Shown here piece after piece: positions 1 to 6,708 of a DNA stretch of 10,735 nucleotides (positions within the stretch are counted from its first letter, which is position 1; every line of letters begins with the position of its first letter). Origin of the DNA: Kaftiobacterium sp035693805 (GTDB lineage: Bacteria; Sysuimicrobiota; Sysuimicrobiia; Sysuimicrobiales; Kaftiobacteriaceae); the NCBI GenBank assembly GCA_035693805.1, contig DASSGA010000046.1, forward strand, positions 1 to 10,735, given 5' to 3'. The notes below the pieces were generated by a model that was not told the DNA's origin, searched no databases, and saw only the letters and a program-made list of their open reading frames with translations. The translations under genes and the position numbers were made by a program.

Positions 1-559
1 TCAGTGAACGGAGCGGCGGGAAAGCGGAGGGCAGCCCAGCCACAACCAACTGGAACAACTGCTCGGGACGTTGGAGGTCCTTGAGGCGATGGGATCCCAG
101 GCTGACCAGCGAGGCCTCGGGCACCTGGTCGAGGCGCAGCAGGCCGCGGGTGGTCTCGGAGATGAGGATCTGCCCGCCGTGGCCGACCGAGCACACTCGC
201 GCGGCCCGATGGACGTCCAGGCCGACGTAGCCGGTTCCGGTCACGACCGGCTCGCCGGTATGGAGGCCGACCCGGACACGGGGGACGGCGCCCGGCGGCC
301 ACGGATGGCGGCCGATGACCCGCTGCACTTCCACCGCGGCGCGCGCCGCCGCGGTGGCCGTGGGGAAGGCCACGAAGAAGGCGTCGCCGCTGCTGTCGAC
401 CTCGACGCCGCCCTGCGCTGTGAAGACGTCGCGCATCAGACGGCGCTGGTCGACGAGCAGGGCCGAATACCGCGTGTCACCCAGGAGCTGCAGAAGCTGC
501 GTGGACCCTTCGATATCCGTGAAGAGGAACGTGACGGTGCCGGCCGGCAGGTCGGGCAT
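1..559 (-). CDS. Class III adenylate/guanylate cyclase domain protein, 3' partial (probable cyclase-ATPase regulator)
   Basis: I translated the minus strand from ATG at 559; the frame stays open for 186 residues and leaves the window at base 1. A GGGAGG ribosome binding site (complement of 567-572) sits 7 nt before the ATG. The cyclase fold is recognisable: FLFTDIEGST at 11-20 contains metal-binding Asp15, SSGDAFF at 56-62 contains the second metal Asp59, and DVHRAARV (115-122) matches the VNxAAR motif. The usual catalytic Asn is His117 and the adenine-selecting Lys position is Asp55, while Arg121 is kept. From family knowledge, such domains with a VHRAAR motif are often the N-terminus of large regulators with an AAA/NB-ARC-type ATPase and TPR repeats; the PPLRSL at 181-186 looks like the start of that linker. 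Whether it makes cyclic nucleotide is uncertain. It is divergent from the catabolic operon and could regulate it, but only position suggests this. Confidence 0.88.
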   Translation of the reverse strand, partial: MPDLPAGTVTFLFTDIEGSTQLLQLLGDTRYSALLVDQRRLMRDVFTAQGGVEVDSSGDAFFVAFPTATAAARAAVEVQRVIGRHPWPPGAVPRVRVGLHTGEPVVTGTGYVGLDVHRAARVCSVGHGGQILISETTRGLLRLDQVPEASLVSLGSHRLKDLQRPEQLFQLVVAGLPSAFPPLRSL

Positions 560-689
560 TGACCCGCCTCCCACGCCGGAGCGACCCCCCACTCCGGCGG
601 TAGGCGATGGTTCGCCGTAGCGGCCCGGCGGGCCTGCCGGAAATGCGGAGGCAGGGGCTCCGATTTGTCCGGGCGAAGAGCGTGTACAC
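560..689. promoter_or_regulatory. Divergent intergenic region with four short hairpins
   Basis: This 130 nt gap separates the minus-strand cyclase gene from the plus-strand operon and must carry both promoters. No convincing -35/-10 pair is visible. It holds four consecutive perfect inverted repeats: CGCCGGAG/CTCCGGCG (574-581 and 592-599), GGCGA/TCGCC (603-607 and 612-616), CCGGC/GCCGG (625-629 and 636-640; GGCCC/GGGCC at 622-626 and 630-634 is an alternative pairing), and CGGAG/CTCCG (646-650 and 658-662). The first and last share the CGGAG/CTCCG core. They could be operator sites or a structured leader. High GC content makes chance hairpins common, so function is unproven. Confidence 0.4.
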
Positions 690-1097
690 ATGAAACCCGG
701 CCTGCGGCCTGGCGCGGAAGCGTCGGTCACGGTGACCGTGACCCCGGATATGCTGGCCACCTTCGAGGAGCTGGGCGCGGTCCATCCTCTCTACTCCACC
801 TGGTCCATGGTGCGGCACATGGAGCTCGCCTCCCGCAAGATCATCCTGCCGTACCTGGAGCCCGATGAAGATGCCGTCGGGCACAGCATCTCGGTCACCC
901 ACCTCGCCCCGACCCGCCGCGGCGCCCGGGTGACGGCGCGCGCGCGGCTCCTGGAGATCGCCGGCCCGCGTATCATCTGCGCCGTCGAGGCCTACAACGA
1001 CCGCCAGAAGATCGGGGAAGGCACACAGGTGCAGGTCGTGATGCCGAAGAGCCGGATCCGCGCGATGCTCGGCCGGACGGAGATGCCCCGGGCATGA
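690..1097 (+). CDS. FlK-like hotdog-fold acyl-CoA thioesterase
   Basis: A 135-residue single-domain hotdog protein of the fluoroacetyl-CoA thioesterase (FlK) family, predicted to hydrolyse a small acyl-CoA in the cytoplasm. It begins MKPGLRPG, as relatives do. Aligning from memory with Streptomyces FlK places its catalytic residues at Thr37 (YSTWSM), Glu45 (HMELA) and His71 (SVTHLAP), all retained. Length is normal for the family. The ATG at 690 follows a weak purine stretch (GGGCGAAGAG, 671-680) and is the only ATG giving the full N-terminus. It is the first gene of a tightly packed operon and overlaps the next gene by 4 nt (ATGA). Most homologues are not fluoroacetate-resistance enzymes, so the substrate is open. 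In this setting it could remove an aromatic or dicarboxylic acyl-CoA that would otherwise trap CoA, which is inference. Confidence 0.85.
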   Translation: MKPGLRPGAEASVTVTVTPDMLATFEELGAVHPLYSTWSMVRHMELASRKIILPYLEPDEDAVGHSISVTHLAPTRRGARVTARARLLEIAGPRIICAVEAYNDRQKIGEGTQVQVVMPKSRIRAMLGRTEMPRA

Positions 1098-1978
1098 GAG
1101 GCAGTCTGGTCCCGCTGGTCACGCCGTTCCACCACGGGCAGTTCGACGAGGCCCGCTTCCAGCAGCTCGTGGAGTGGCAGATCGAGAGCGGATCGCACGG
1201 TCTCGTCATCGCCGGCACGACCGGGGAGCCGAGCGCCCTGTCCCTCGAGGAGCGGGAGCACGTGCTGGAGACGGCGGTGAAGGATGCCCGCCGCCGCGTG
1301 CCGGTCCTTGCCGGGACGGGCACGAACAACCACGCGGAGACCCTGCGCCTGACCCGCTTCGCGAAGCGCATCGGGGCGGACGCGGCGCTCGTCGTCGTTC
1401 CGTACTACATCCGCCCGTCGCAGGAGGGGCTGTACCGGTACTTCCGAACCATCGCCGATGAGGTGGACATCCCGATCGTGATCTACAACATCCCAGGCCG
1501 CACCGCCGTCAACATGGAGCCGGCCACGATCGCCCGCCTGGCCCGGGACTGCCGGAACATCATCGGCGTGAAAGAAGCGAACAAGGACTTCGAGCACGTG
1601 ACCCGCGTCCTGCACCTGTGCGGGCGGACCTTCCTCGTCTACTCGGGTATCGAGCTGCTGTGCTTCCCGATGCTGGCCGTGGGCGGCGCCGGGCACGTCA
1701 GTGCCACGGGGAACGTTCTGCCCCGCGAAGTCGCGCAGCTGTACGATCTCGCCGCCTCCGGCCGGTGGGATGCGGCCCGCGAGCTGCACTACCATCTCCT
1801 GCCGATGAACGAGGCCCTCTTCCTCGAGACGAACCCCGTCCCGGTGAAGACGGTCCTCGGTCTGATGGGGAAGATCGACCCCGAGGTGCGCCTGCCGCTG
1901 GCGCCGATGAGCCCGGAGAACCTGGACCGGCTTCGCCAGGTGACGGCCGCATACGGGTTGCCCGGAGGTGGACACTGA
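1094..1978 (+). CDS. DapA/NAL-family class I aldolase (dihydrodipicolinate synthase-like)
   Basis: A 294-residue TIM-barrel protein of the DHDPS/N-acetylneuraminate lyase family, which forms a Schiff base between an active-site Lys and pyruvate. Visible landmarks are GTTGE at 41-45 (Thr42/Thr43), PYYIRPSQEGLY at 103-114 (Tyr104/Tyr105), YNIPGRT at 131-137 (Tyr131, Arg136), the Schiff-base Lys160 in GVKEAN, and NPVPVK at 247-252. All match E. coli DapA positions closely, including the carboxylate-binding Arg. It could be 4-hydroxy-tetrahydrodipicolinate synthase for lysine. However, it lies directly before hpaB in an aromatic-degradation operon with no other lysine gene, so a retro-aldolase releasing pyruvate from a ring-cleavage product, replacing HpaI, is an attractive alternative. 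It starts at an ATGA overlap with the thioesterase, and its TGA shares one base with the next ATG. Confidence 0.88.
   Translation: MRGSLVPLVTPFHHGQFDEARFQQLVEWQIESGSHGLVIAGTTGEPSALSLEEREHVLETAVKDARRRVPVLAGTGTNNHAETLRLTRFAKRIGADAALVVVPYYIRPSQEGLYRYFRTIADEVDIPIVIYNIPGRTAVNMEPATIARLARDCRNIIGVKEANKDFEHVTRVLHLCGRTFLVYSGIELLCFPMLAVGGAGHVSATGNVLPREVAQLYDLAASGRWDAARELHYHLLPMNEALFLETNPVPVKTVLGLMGKIDPEVRLPLAPMSPENLDRLRQVTAAYGLPGGGH
1964..1968 (+). promoter_or_regulatory. Strong ribosome binding site of the hpaB-like gene
   Basis: GGAGG lies 9 nt before the ATG at 1978, inside the last codons of the DapA-like gene. It is the clearest Shine-Dalgarno in the operon and fixes the hydroxylase start at 1978 rather than at in-frame starts further upstream in the DapA-like gene. 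Confidence 0.7.
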
Positions 1979-3462
1979 TGGCCGCGCGGACGGGTGAACA
2001 GTTCATCGGCGGGCTGCGCCAGCAGAGCCGCGAGGTCTGGATCGGCGGCCAGCGCGTGCCCGACCTGGTCACCCATCCCGCCTTCCGCAACGTCGTGCGC
2101 AGCGTCGCCGCCCTCTACGACCTTCAGCACGACCCGGCCCGCAAGGATGAGATGACCTATGTCTCGCCCACGAGCGGCGACCGGGTGGGGCTCTCGTTCC
2201 TCACGCCGCGGACCCGGGACGACCTCGTGCGCGTGCGGCGGATGATGAAGGTCTGGGTCGACTATTCCGGCGGGATGATGGGCCGCTCGCCCGACTACCT
2301 GAACCGCGCCCTGATGGCGTTCGCGGCGGCGGCCGACTACTGCGGCGAGAACGATCCGCGTTTCGCCCAGAACCTGCGCCGGTACTACGAGCGGGTGCGC
2401 GAGCTGGACCTCTGCCTCACCCACACGTTGATCAACCCCCAGGCCAACCGCGCGGCGGGCCCGGCCGGGCAGGCTGATCCGCACCTCGCCGCCAGCGTCG
2501 TGCGCGAGACCGACCGCGGCATCGTCATCCGGGGCGCGCGGATGCTGGCCACGCTGCCGGTCGCCGACGAGATCATGGTCTTCCCTTCCACGGTGTTGCG
2601 GGGGAAGGAGGAGGACCGGCCCTACGCGTTCGCCTTCGCCATCCCCTGCGCCACGCCGGGGCTGCGCTTCCTCTGCCGGGAGACCTTCGATCCGAACGGG
2701 ACGACGTTCGACTATCCGCTGAGCAGCCGCTTCGACGAGATGGACGCCGTCGTGGTCTTCGACGACGTGCTCGTGCCGTGGGACCGCGTCTTCCTGCTCG
2801 GCGACGTCGAACGCTGCAACACCGTGTTCTCGGCCACCGGCGCGGTGGCGCACATGGCGCACCAGGTCGTGACGAAGAACGTCGCGAAGAGCGAGTTCAT
2901 CCTCGGCATCGCCTCGCTCATGGTGGACGCGATCGCCGTGGAGCAGTTCCAGCACGTCCAGGGCAAGATCGCCGAGATCATCTACTACTTGGAAGCGATG
3001 AAGGCGTTCGCCCGGGCCAGTGAGGCGGACGCATCCATCGACCGCTGGGGGATGATGACCCCGGCCTGGCCGCCCCTCGATGCGGCGCGGAACATGTTCA
3101 CCTGGATGTACCCGCGCATGGTCGAGATCCTCCAACTGCTCGGGGCGAGCGGGCTGATGGGCCGCCCGACGCGGTCCGATCTCGACGGCGAGATGCGGCC
3201 GCTCATCGACAAGTACTACCAGGCCGCGCGGATGGACGCGGAGGATCGCATCCGCCTGTTCCGCCTCGCCTGGGACGTCGCCCTGAGCGCCTTCGGCTCG
3301 CGCCAGGTGCTCTACGAGCGGTTCTTCTTCGGCGACCCGGTGCGCATGCAGATGGCGACGTTCGGCTCGTACGACCGCCAGCCCTACATGGAGCGGGTCC
3401 GCGACTTCCTGAAGGGACCGGCACGGGAGGCGCCGGCGGCCACCCCGGCCCCCAAGGGATGA
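1978..3462 (+). CDS. hpaB: 4-hydroxyphenylacetate 3-monooxygenase, oxygenase component (HpaB family)
   Basis: A 494-residue flavin-dependent aromatic hydroxylase of the two-component HpaB family. It uses reduced FAD supplied by a separate reductase to add a hydroxyl ortho to a phenol, giving 3,4-dihydroxyphenylacetate from 4-hydroxyphenylacetate. The N-terminal region (MAARTGEQFIGGLR), GRSPDYLN at 102-109, LTHTLINPQ at 147-155 and the C-terminal FGSRQVLYERFFFGDP at 439-454 are typical. Arg103, Tyr107 and His149 correspond, from memory, to the Thermus HpaB substrate-site residues Arg100, Tyr104 and His142. Length is normal, with a short Pro/Ala-rich tail (481-494). The same frame is open upstream to 1618, but that part lies within the DapA-like gene and is not homologous. 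The flavin reductase and ring-cleaving dioxygenase follow immediately. Related hydroxylases act on chlorophenols or other phenols, so the exact substrate is inferred from the dioxygenase next door. Confidence 0.92.
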   Translation: MAARTGEQFIGGLRQQSREVWIGGQRVPDLVTHPAFRNVVRSVAALYDLQHDPARKDEMTYVSPTSGDRVGLSFLTPRTRDDLVRVRRMMKVWVDYSGGMMGRSPDYLNRALMAFAAAADYCGENDPRFAQNLRRYYERVRELDLCLTHTLINPQANRAAGPAGQADPHLAASVVRETDRGIVIRGARMLATLPVADEIMVFPSTVLRGKEEDRPYAFAFAIPCATPGLRFLCRETFDPNGTTFDYPLSSRFDEMDAVVVFDDVLVPWDRVFLLGDVERCNTVFSATGAVAHMAHQVVTKNVAKSEFILGIASLMVDAIAVEQFQHVQGKIAEIIYYLEAMKAFARASEADASIDRWGMMTPAWPPLDAARNMFTWMYPRMVEILQLLGASGLMGRPTRSDLDGEMRPLIDKYYQAARMDAEDRIRLFRLAWDVALSAFGSRQVLYERFFFGDPVRMQMATFGSYDRQPYMERVRDFLKGPAREAPAATPAPKG

Positions 3463-4034
3463 GCGCGGGCAGCGCCGCCATCGACCCGCTCCGATTCCGC
3501 CGGATGATGGGTCTCTTCGCCACAGGCGTGACGGTCGTCGCCGCGCAGCACGGCGGCGAGATGCACGGGATGACGGCGAACGCGGTGACCTCGGTGTCCC
3601 TGGAGCCGCTGCTCGTGCTCGTCTGCATCGCGCGCGAGGCCCGGATGATGCGGTTCGTGGAGCAGGCCGGAGGGTTCTCCATCAACATCCTCACGCACGA
3701 CCAGGAGGTGCTCTCGCGTTACTTCGCCGGATCCTGGACGCCGGCAAGCCCGCCGGAGTTCCGCTTCCTGCCGTGGGAAGGTGGGCCGCGCCTGGTCGGC
3801 GCGCTGGGGGCGCTCGGCTGCCGGACGGAGCGCCGGATCGAGGCCGGTGACCACTGGATCGTGCTCGGACGTGTCAATGCGCTGCACGAGGGCGATCCCG
3901 GCGCGCAGCCGCTGCTGTTCTATGCGGGGGAATACCGCCGCCTGTCCGCGCTGGACGCGGTGCCGGCGCCGGACCTCTGGACCGACACCGCCGTGCAGAT
4001 CTACTACGACGAATGGTCGCACGGGGACCGGTGA
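3459..4034 (+). CDS. Flavin reductase domain protein, partner of the HpaB-type hydroxylase (HpaC-like)
   Basis: A 191-residue member of the flavin reductase-like family (FMN-binding split barrel, as in HpaC). It would reduce FAD or FMN with NAD(P)H and pass it to the hydroxylase encoded just upstream. Typical elements are FATGVTVVAA at 20-29, GMTANAVTSVSLEP at 37-50, FSINIL at 73-78, GDHWIVLGRV at 130-139 and PLLFYAGEYRRL at 151-162. It is somewhat longer than E. coli HpaC, with a C-terminal extension (about 165-191) rich in acidic and aromatic residues. The start ATG at 3459 overlaps the hpaB stop by 4 nt (ATGA). The adjacency makes the partnership likely; nicotinamide and flavin preference cannot be read from the sequence. 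Confidence 0.9.
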   Translation: MSAGSAAIDPLRFRRMMGLFATGVTVVAAQHGGEMHGMTANAVTSVSLEPLLVLVCIAREARMMRFVEQAGGFSINILTHDQEVLSRYFAGSWTPASPPEFRFLPWEGGPRLVGALGALGCRTERRIEAGDHWIVLGRVNALHEGDPGAQPLLFYAGEYRRLSALDAVPAPDLWTDTAVQIYYDEWSHGDR

Positions 4035-5029
4035 GCGGCGCCGCGGCGGTCACCATCCTGCGATTGGGCCACGTCGAGTTCCGCGTCTCGGATCTCGGCC
4101 GTGCGCGGGCGTTCTACGTCGACCTGCTGGGGTTCGTCGAGACCGCGCAGGATCGGGAGCGGATCTATCTGCGGGGCCTCGAGGAGCGCGAGCACCACAG
4201 CCTGACGCTGCGCCGGGCCGGCACACCGGGCGTCTCGCACTTCGCCTTCCGCGTGGCCGCCGAGGAGGATCTGGACCGGCTGCACGGACGGTGCGCCCAG
4301 GCCGGGCTGCCGGTGCGCTGGATCGAACCCGGCACGGAAGAGGGGCAGGGGCGGGCGCTCCGGGTTCAGGATCCCTCGGGGCTCCCGGTGGAGTTCTACC
4401 ATCGGATGGAGCAGGTCGAACGCCGGCTGCAGCGATTCGACCTCTACCGCGGGCCGCACATCATGCGCATCGATCACGTGAACGCGCAGGTCCCCGACGT
4501 GCAGCGGGCCTACGATTGGTACACCGCGGAGTGGGGCTTCGGCTGTGCCGAGTACACGGAGACCGAGGACCGGCCCCCGCGCCTGTGGGCGGCGTGGCTG
4601 CACCGCAAGCAGACCGTGCACGACATCGCGATCATGAACGGGACCGGACCCCGCGTGCACCACGCCGGATTCTGGGTGCCCGACGCGCTCGCCGTGCTGC
4701 GCGCCTGTGACATCCTCGCCGGGGCCGGGTGGCAGGAGGCGATCGAGCGGGGCCCCGGCCGGCACGGCCTGAGCAACGCGCTCTTCGTCTATCTGCGCGA
4801 TCGCGACGGGAACCGCATCGAGCTCTATGCCGGCGATTACCTCATCGCGGATCCCGACTGGGCGCCGGTGCGCTGGAGCATCAACGATCCCCGCCGCGCC
4901 ACCTTCTGGGGGCACGTGCCGCCGAAGTCGTGGTTCGATGAGGCGGCCCGGGTCGAGTCCATCACCGACGGCACGCTGCTCGAGCCGCGGGCGCCGCTGC
5001 TCACCGACCGTCCCTCGTTTGTCACCTGA
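4031..5029 (+). CDS. 3,4-dihydroxyphenylacetate 2,3-dioxygenase (type I extradiol, vicinal oxygen chelate fold)
   Basis: Meta-cleaves homoprotocatechuate to 5-carboxymethyl-2-hydroxymuconate semialdehyde using Fe(II) or Mn(II). Numbering from the GTG at 4031 (332 aa), metal ligands are His149 (RIDHVN), His211 (VHHAGF) and Glu264 (RIELYAGDY). His197 (TVHDIA), His245 (GPGRHG) and Tyr254 match the acid-base and second-sphere residues His200, His248 and Tyr257 of Brevibacterium HPCD in spacing. Trp189, Arg240 and the Arg288/Arg289 pair match its substrate-carboxylate site, from memory. The protein has two glyoxalase-like domains (about 9-125 and 145-270). I chose GTG at 4031 because GTGA reproduces the 4 nt overlap seen elsewhere in the operon; an in-frame ATG at 4013 would add six residues. 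The C-terminus stops about 30 residues earlier than in HPCD, where that tail closes over the active site. Confidence 0.88.
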   Translation: MSGAAAVTILRLGHVEFRVSDLGRARAFYVDLLGFVETAQDRERIYLRGLEEREHHSLTLRRAGTPGVSHFAFRVAAEEDLDRLHGRCAQAGLPVRWIEPGTEEGQGRALRVQDPSGLPVEFYHRMEQVERRLQRFDLYRGPHIMRIDHVNAQVPDVQRAYDWYTAEWGFGCAEYTETEDRPPRLWAAWLHRKQTVHDIAIMNGTGPRVHHAGFWVPDALAVLRACDILAGAGWQEAIERGPGRHGLSNALFVYLRDRDGNRIELYAGDYLIADPDWAPVRWSINDPRRATFWGHVPPKSWFDEAARVESITDGTLLEPRAPLLTDRPSFVT

Positions 5030-5039
5030 GTCCGCGGAG

Positions 5040-5780
5040 ATGGAATGGTGGAAGACGCTCTTCAACTCACCGATCTACTTCGAGCTGTACGCTGCCGAGG
5101 ACACGAAGAAGGCCGTCGAGCAGGTGCGCAACGTCCTGCATCTGCTCGGCCTGCGGCCGCCGGCCCGCGTGCTCGACGTCCCATGCGGCTACGGCCGCCA
5201 CGCCATCGAGCTGGCCCGGCGCGGCTTTACGGTCACGGGGGTGGACGCCTCCGGCGTGCAGCTCGGCCGCGCGCGTGAGCAGGCGGCGGCCGCGGGTGTC
5301 ACCGTGGACTTCCGGGAGCAGGACGCGCGGCGATTGGAGTTCGAGGGCGCCTTCGATCTGGCGATCAACATGTTTCTGTCCTTCGGCTACTTCGAGACGG
5401 ACGCGGAGCACCTCGCGATGCTGTCCGGCATCGCGCGCGCGCTCCGGCCGGGCGGACGCCTCCTCATGCAGCTCTGGAACCGGGAGTACGAGATCCGCTA
5501 CTTCGACCAGTACCAGGTGGACCGCTCGGGTGACGTGATGGAGGTGGAGGAGTGGGAGTTCGACCACCTCGGCGGCCGCCTCAACTGGAAGAACACCGCC
5601 TTCTTCCCCGACGGGCGGCGCGAGTCGTGGTGGCACTCCATCCGCGCCTACACCGTGGTGGAGATGCGCGGGCTCCTGGAGCGCGCCGGACTCCGGCTCG
5701 ACGCGGTCTACGGCGGGCTCGGCGGGGAACCGTACTCGATCGAGAGCGAGGAGTCAGTCTTCGTGGCGAGTCGGGCCTAG
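5040..5780 (+). CDS. Class I SAM-dependent methyltransferase, substrate unknown
   Basis: A 246-residue Rossmann-fold methyltransferase. Motif I is VLDVPCGYGRH (44-54), motif II is VTGVDAS (65-71), the post-II acidic region is FDLAIN (105-110) and LRPGGRLLM follows at 135-143. The PCGYGRHAIELA form of motif I is common in small-molecule methyltransferases annotated only at family level. The start at ATG 5040 is 10 nt after the dioxygenase stop. The only purine run (GGAG, 5036-5039) abuts the ATG, so translation probably depends on coupling. The frame is open back to 4827, but that part lies inside the dioxygenase gene. As last gene of the aromatic operon it could methylate a catechol or another intermediate, but nothing in the sequence identifies the acceptor. 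Its last 27 nt overlap the convergent minus-strand gene. Confidence 0.82.
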   Translation: MEWWKTLFNSPIYFELYAAEDTKKAVEQVRNVLHLLGLRPPARVLDVPCGYGRHAIELARRGFTVTGVDASGVQLGRAREQAAAAGVTVDFREQDARRLEFEGAFDLAINMFLSFGYFETDAEHLAMLSGIARALRPGGRLLMQLWNREYEIRYFDQYQVDRSGDVMEVEEWEFDHLGGRLNWKNTAFFPDGRRESWWHSIRAYTVVEMRGLLERAGLRLDAVYGGLGGEPYSIESEESVFVASRA

Positions 5781-6701
5781 GTGTTGTGCAGCCCGCTCGT
5801 GCGGCAGGAGCGCGGCGTAGATCGCGCGGCACGCCGGTGTCGGCACCCCGTGCGTCCGGCCCAGGCGGACGACCGTGCCGAGCAGCGTTTCGAGCTCGGT
5901 CCTCCGGCCGGCCGTGAGGTCGGTGTGGAGAGACGAATATCCGCCGGGCTCGAGGGCGAGGGCGAACCGCCGGACCCGCTCGCGCTGTCCCCCGGGGATC
6001 GGCACCCCGTGCGCGCGACCGACCGCCGCCACCTCGTCCGCCACGTCCAGGTACATCTCAAGGGTCTCCGGGGTCTCCCGGATCGCGCCGATCGGCAGCC
6101 GTGTCAGCGCCGTCATCCCACCCTGGGCGTTGATGAAGATGAACTTCTCCCACATGTCCACGAGGATCTGCCCTGAGAGCTCGGCCGGCACGCCGGTAGC
6201 CGCGAACGCCTCGTGCGCGGCCCGGGCCCGCGGCGTGAGCGCCCCATCCAGCTCGCCCAGGACCACGCGGCGAAGCCCGCCGGTCTGGCGGACGACCCCG
6301 GGGGCGGCCAGGGAGCAGAAGATCTGGCAGAGTCCGCCGAGCACGTGCGCGCGGCCCACCGCCTCGATGAGGACGTCCACGCTGTCGACCCCGTTCTGCA
6401 GCGTGAGCACCGCGGAGTCCTCCGCGAGCAGGGGCGGGAGAAGGCGCGCCGCGTCCGCGCTGTCGTAGGCCTTCACCGTGAACAGGACGAGATCCACCGG
6501 CCCGATCTGCCGGGGATCCTCGAGGGCCCTGACGCGCAGGGTGACAGGTTCCGCGACGGCGGATACCACCCGAAGGCCACGATCCCGCATCGCTGCAAGA
6601 TGGGCCCCGCGCGCTACGAAGACCACGTCGGTGCCGGCTTGCTGGAGTAGGGCGCCGTAATACCCGCCGATGGCCCCGGCGCCGACGACGGCGATCCGCA
6701 T
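5754..6701 (-). CDS. 2-dehydropantoate 2-reductase family protein (ApbA/PanE-like)
   Basis: A 315-residue NADPH-dependent reductase of the ketopantoate reductase family. The N-terminal nucleotide motif GAGAIGGYYG spans 7-16, followed by conserved Lys77 (FTVKAYD) and Asn103 (LQNGVD). Lys186 (MWEKFIF) matches the catalytic Lys176 of E. coli PanE; SSLHTDLTAGRRTELE at 256-271 supplies the Ser and Glu of the C-terminal substrate site. The region after Lys186 reads FIFINAQGGMTAL rather than the usual KLLANAxxNPLTAL form, so the conserved Asn is shifted or replaced. True PanE makes pantoate for CoA, but many paralogues reduce other 2-keto acids, and no pan gene is nearby. The start is ATG at 6701, with GAGG (complement of 6706-6709) 4 nt upstream. 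It is convergent with and overlaps the methyltransferase gene. Confidence 0.85.
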   Translation of the reverse strand: MRIAVVGAGAIGGYYGALLQQAGTDVVFVARGAHLAAMRDRGLRVVSAVAEPVTLRVRALEDPRQIGPVDLVLFTVKAYDSADAARLLPPLLAEDSAVLTLQNGVDSVDVLIEAVGRAHVLGGLCQIFCSLAAPGVVRQTGGLRRVVLGELDGALTPRARAAHEAFAATGVPAELSGQILVDMWEKFIFINAQGGMTALTRLPIGAIRETPETLEMYLDVADEVAAVGRAHGVPIPGGQRERVRRFALALEPGGYSSLHTDLTAGRRTELETLLGTVVRLGRTHGVPTPACRAIYAALLPHERAAQHLGPTRHED

Positions 6702-6708
6702 GATGCCT

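Noticed and set aside
71..562. Plus-strand open frame of 163 codons at the left end
   Set aside because: It is the complement of the cyclase gene, whose minus-strand translation has clear family motifs. The plus-strand product has no recognisable domain.
603..662. A canonical fluoride (crcB) riboswitch
   Set aside because: Only the first hairpin resembles it. The conserved AAAC spacer, the GCTGATG element and a loop able to form the pseudoknot were not found.
1618..1977. N-terminal extension of the hydroxylase reading frame
   Set aside because: The sequence is Arg/Pro/Gly-rich, lies within the DapA-like gene in another frame, and the family-typical N-terminus and strong ribosome binding site place the start at 1978.
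1789..3135. 448-codon minus-strand open frame opposite the hydroxylase
   Set aside because: A long antisense frame is expected in GC-rich coding DNA. The product is His/Arg/Asp-rich with no family motif.
4004..5065. 353-codon minus-strand open frame opposite the dioxygenase
   Set aside because: It is the shadow of the dioxygenase, whose metal ligands and active-site spacing are conserved on the plus strand.
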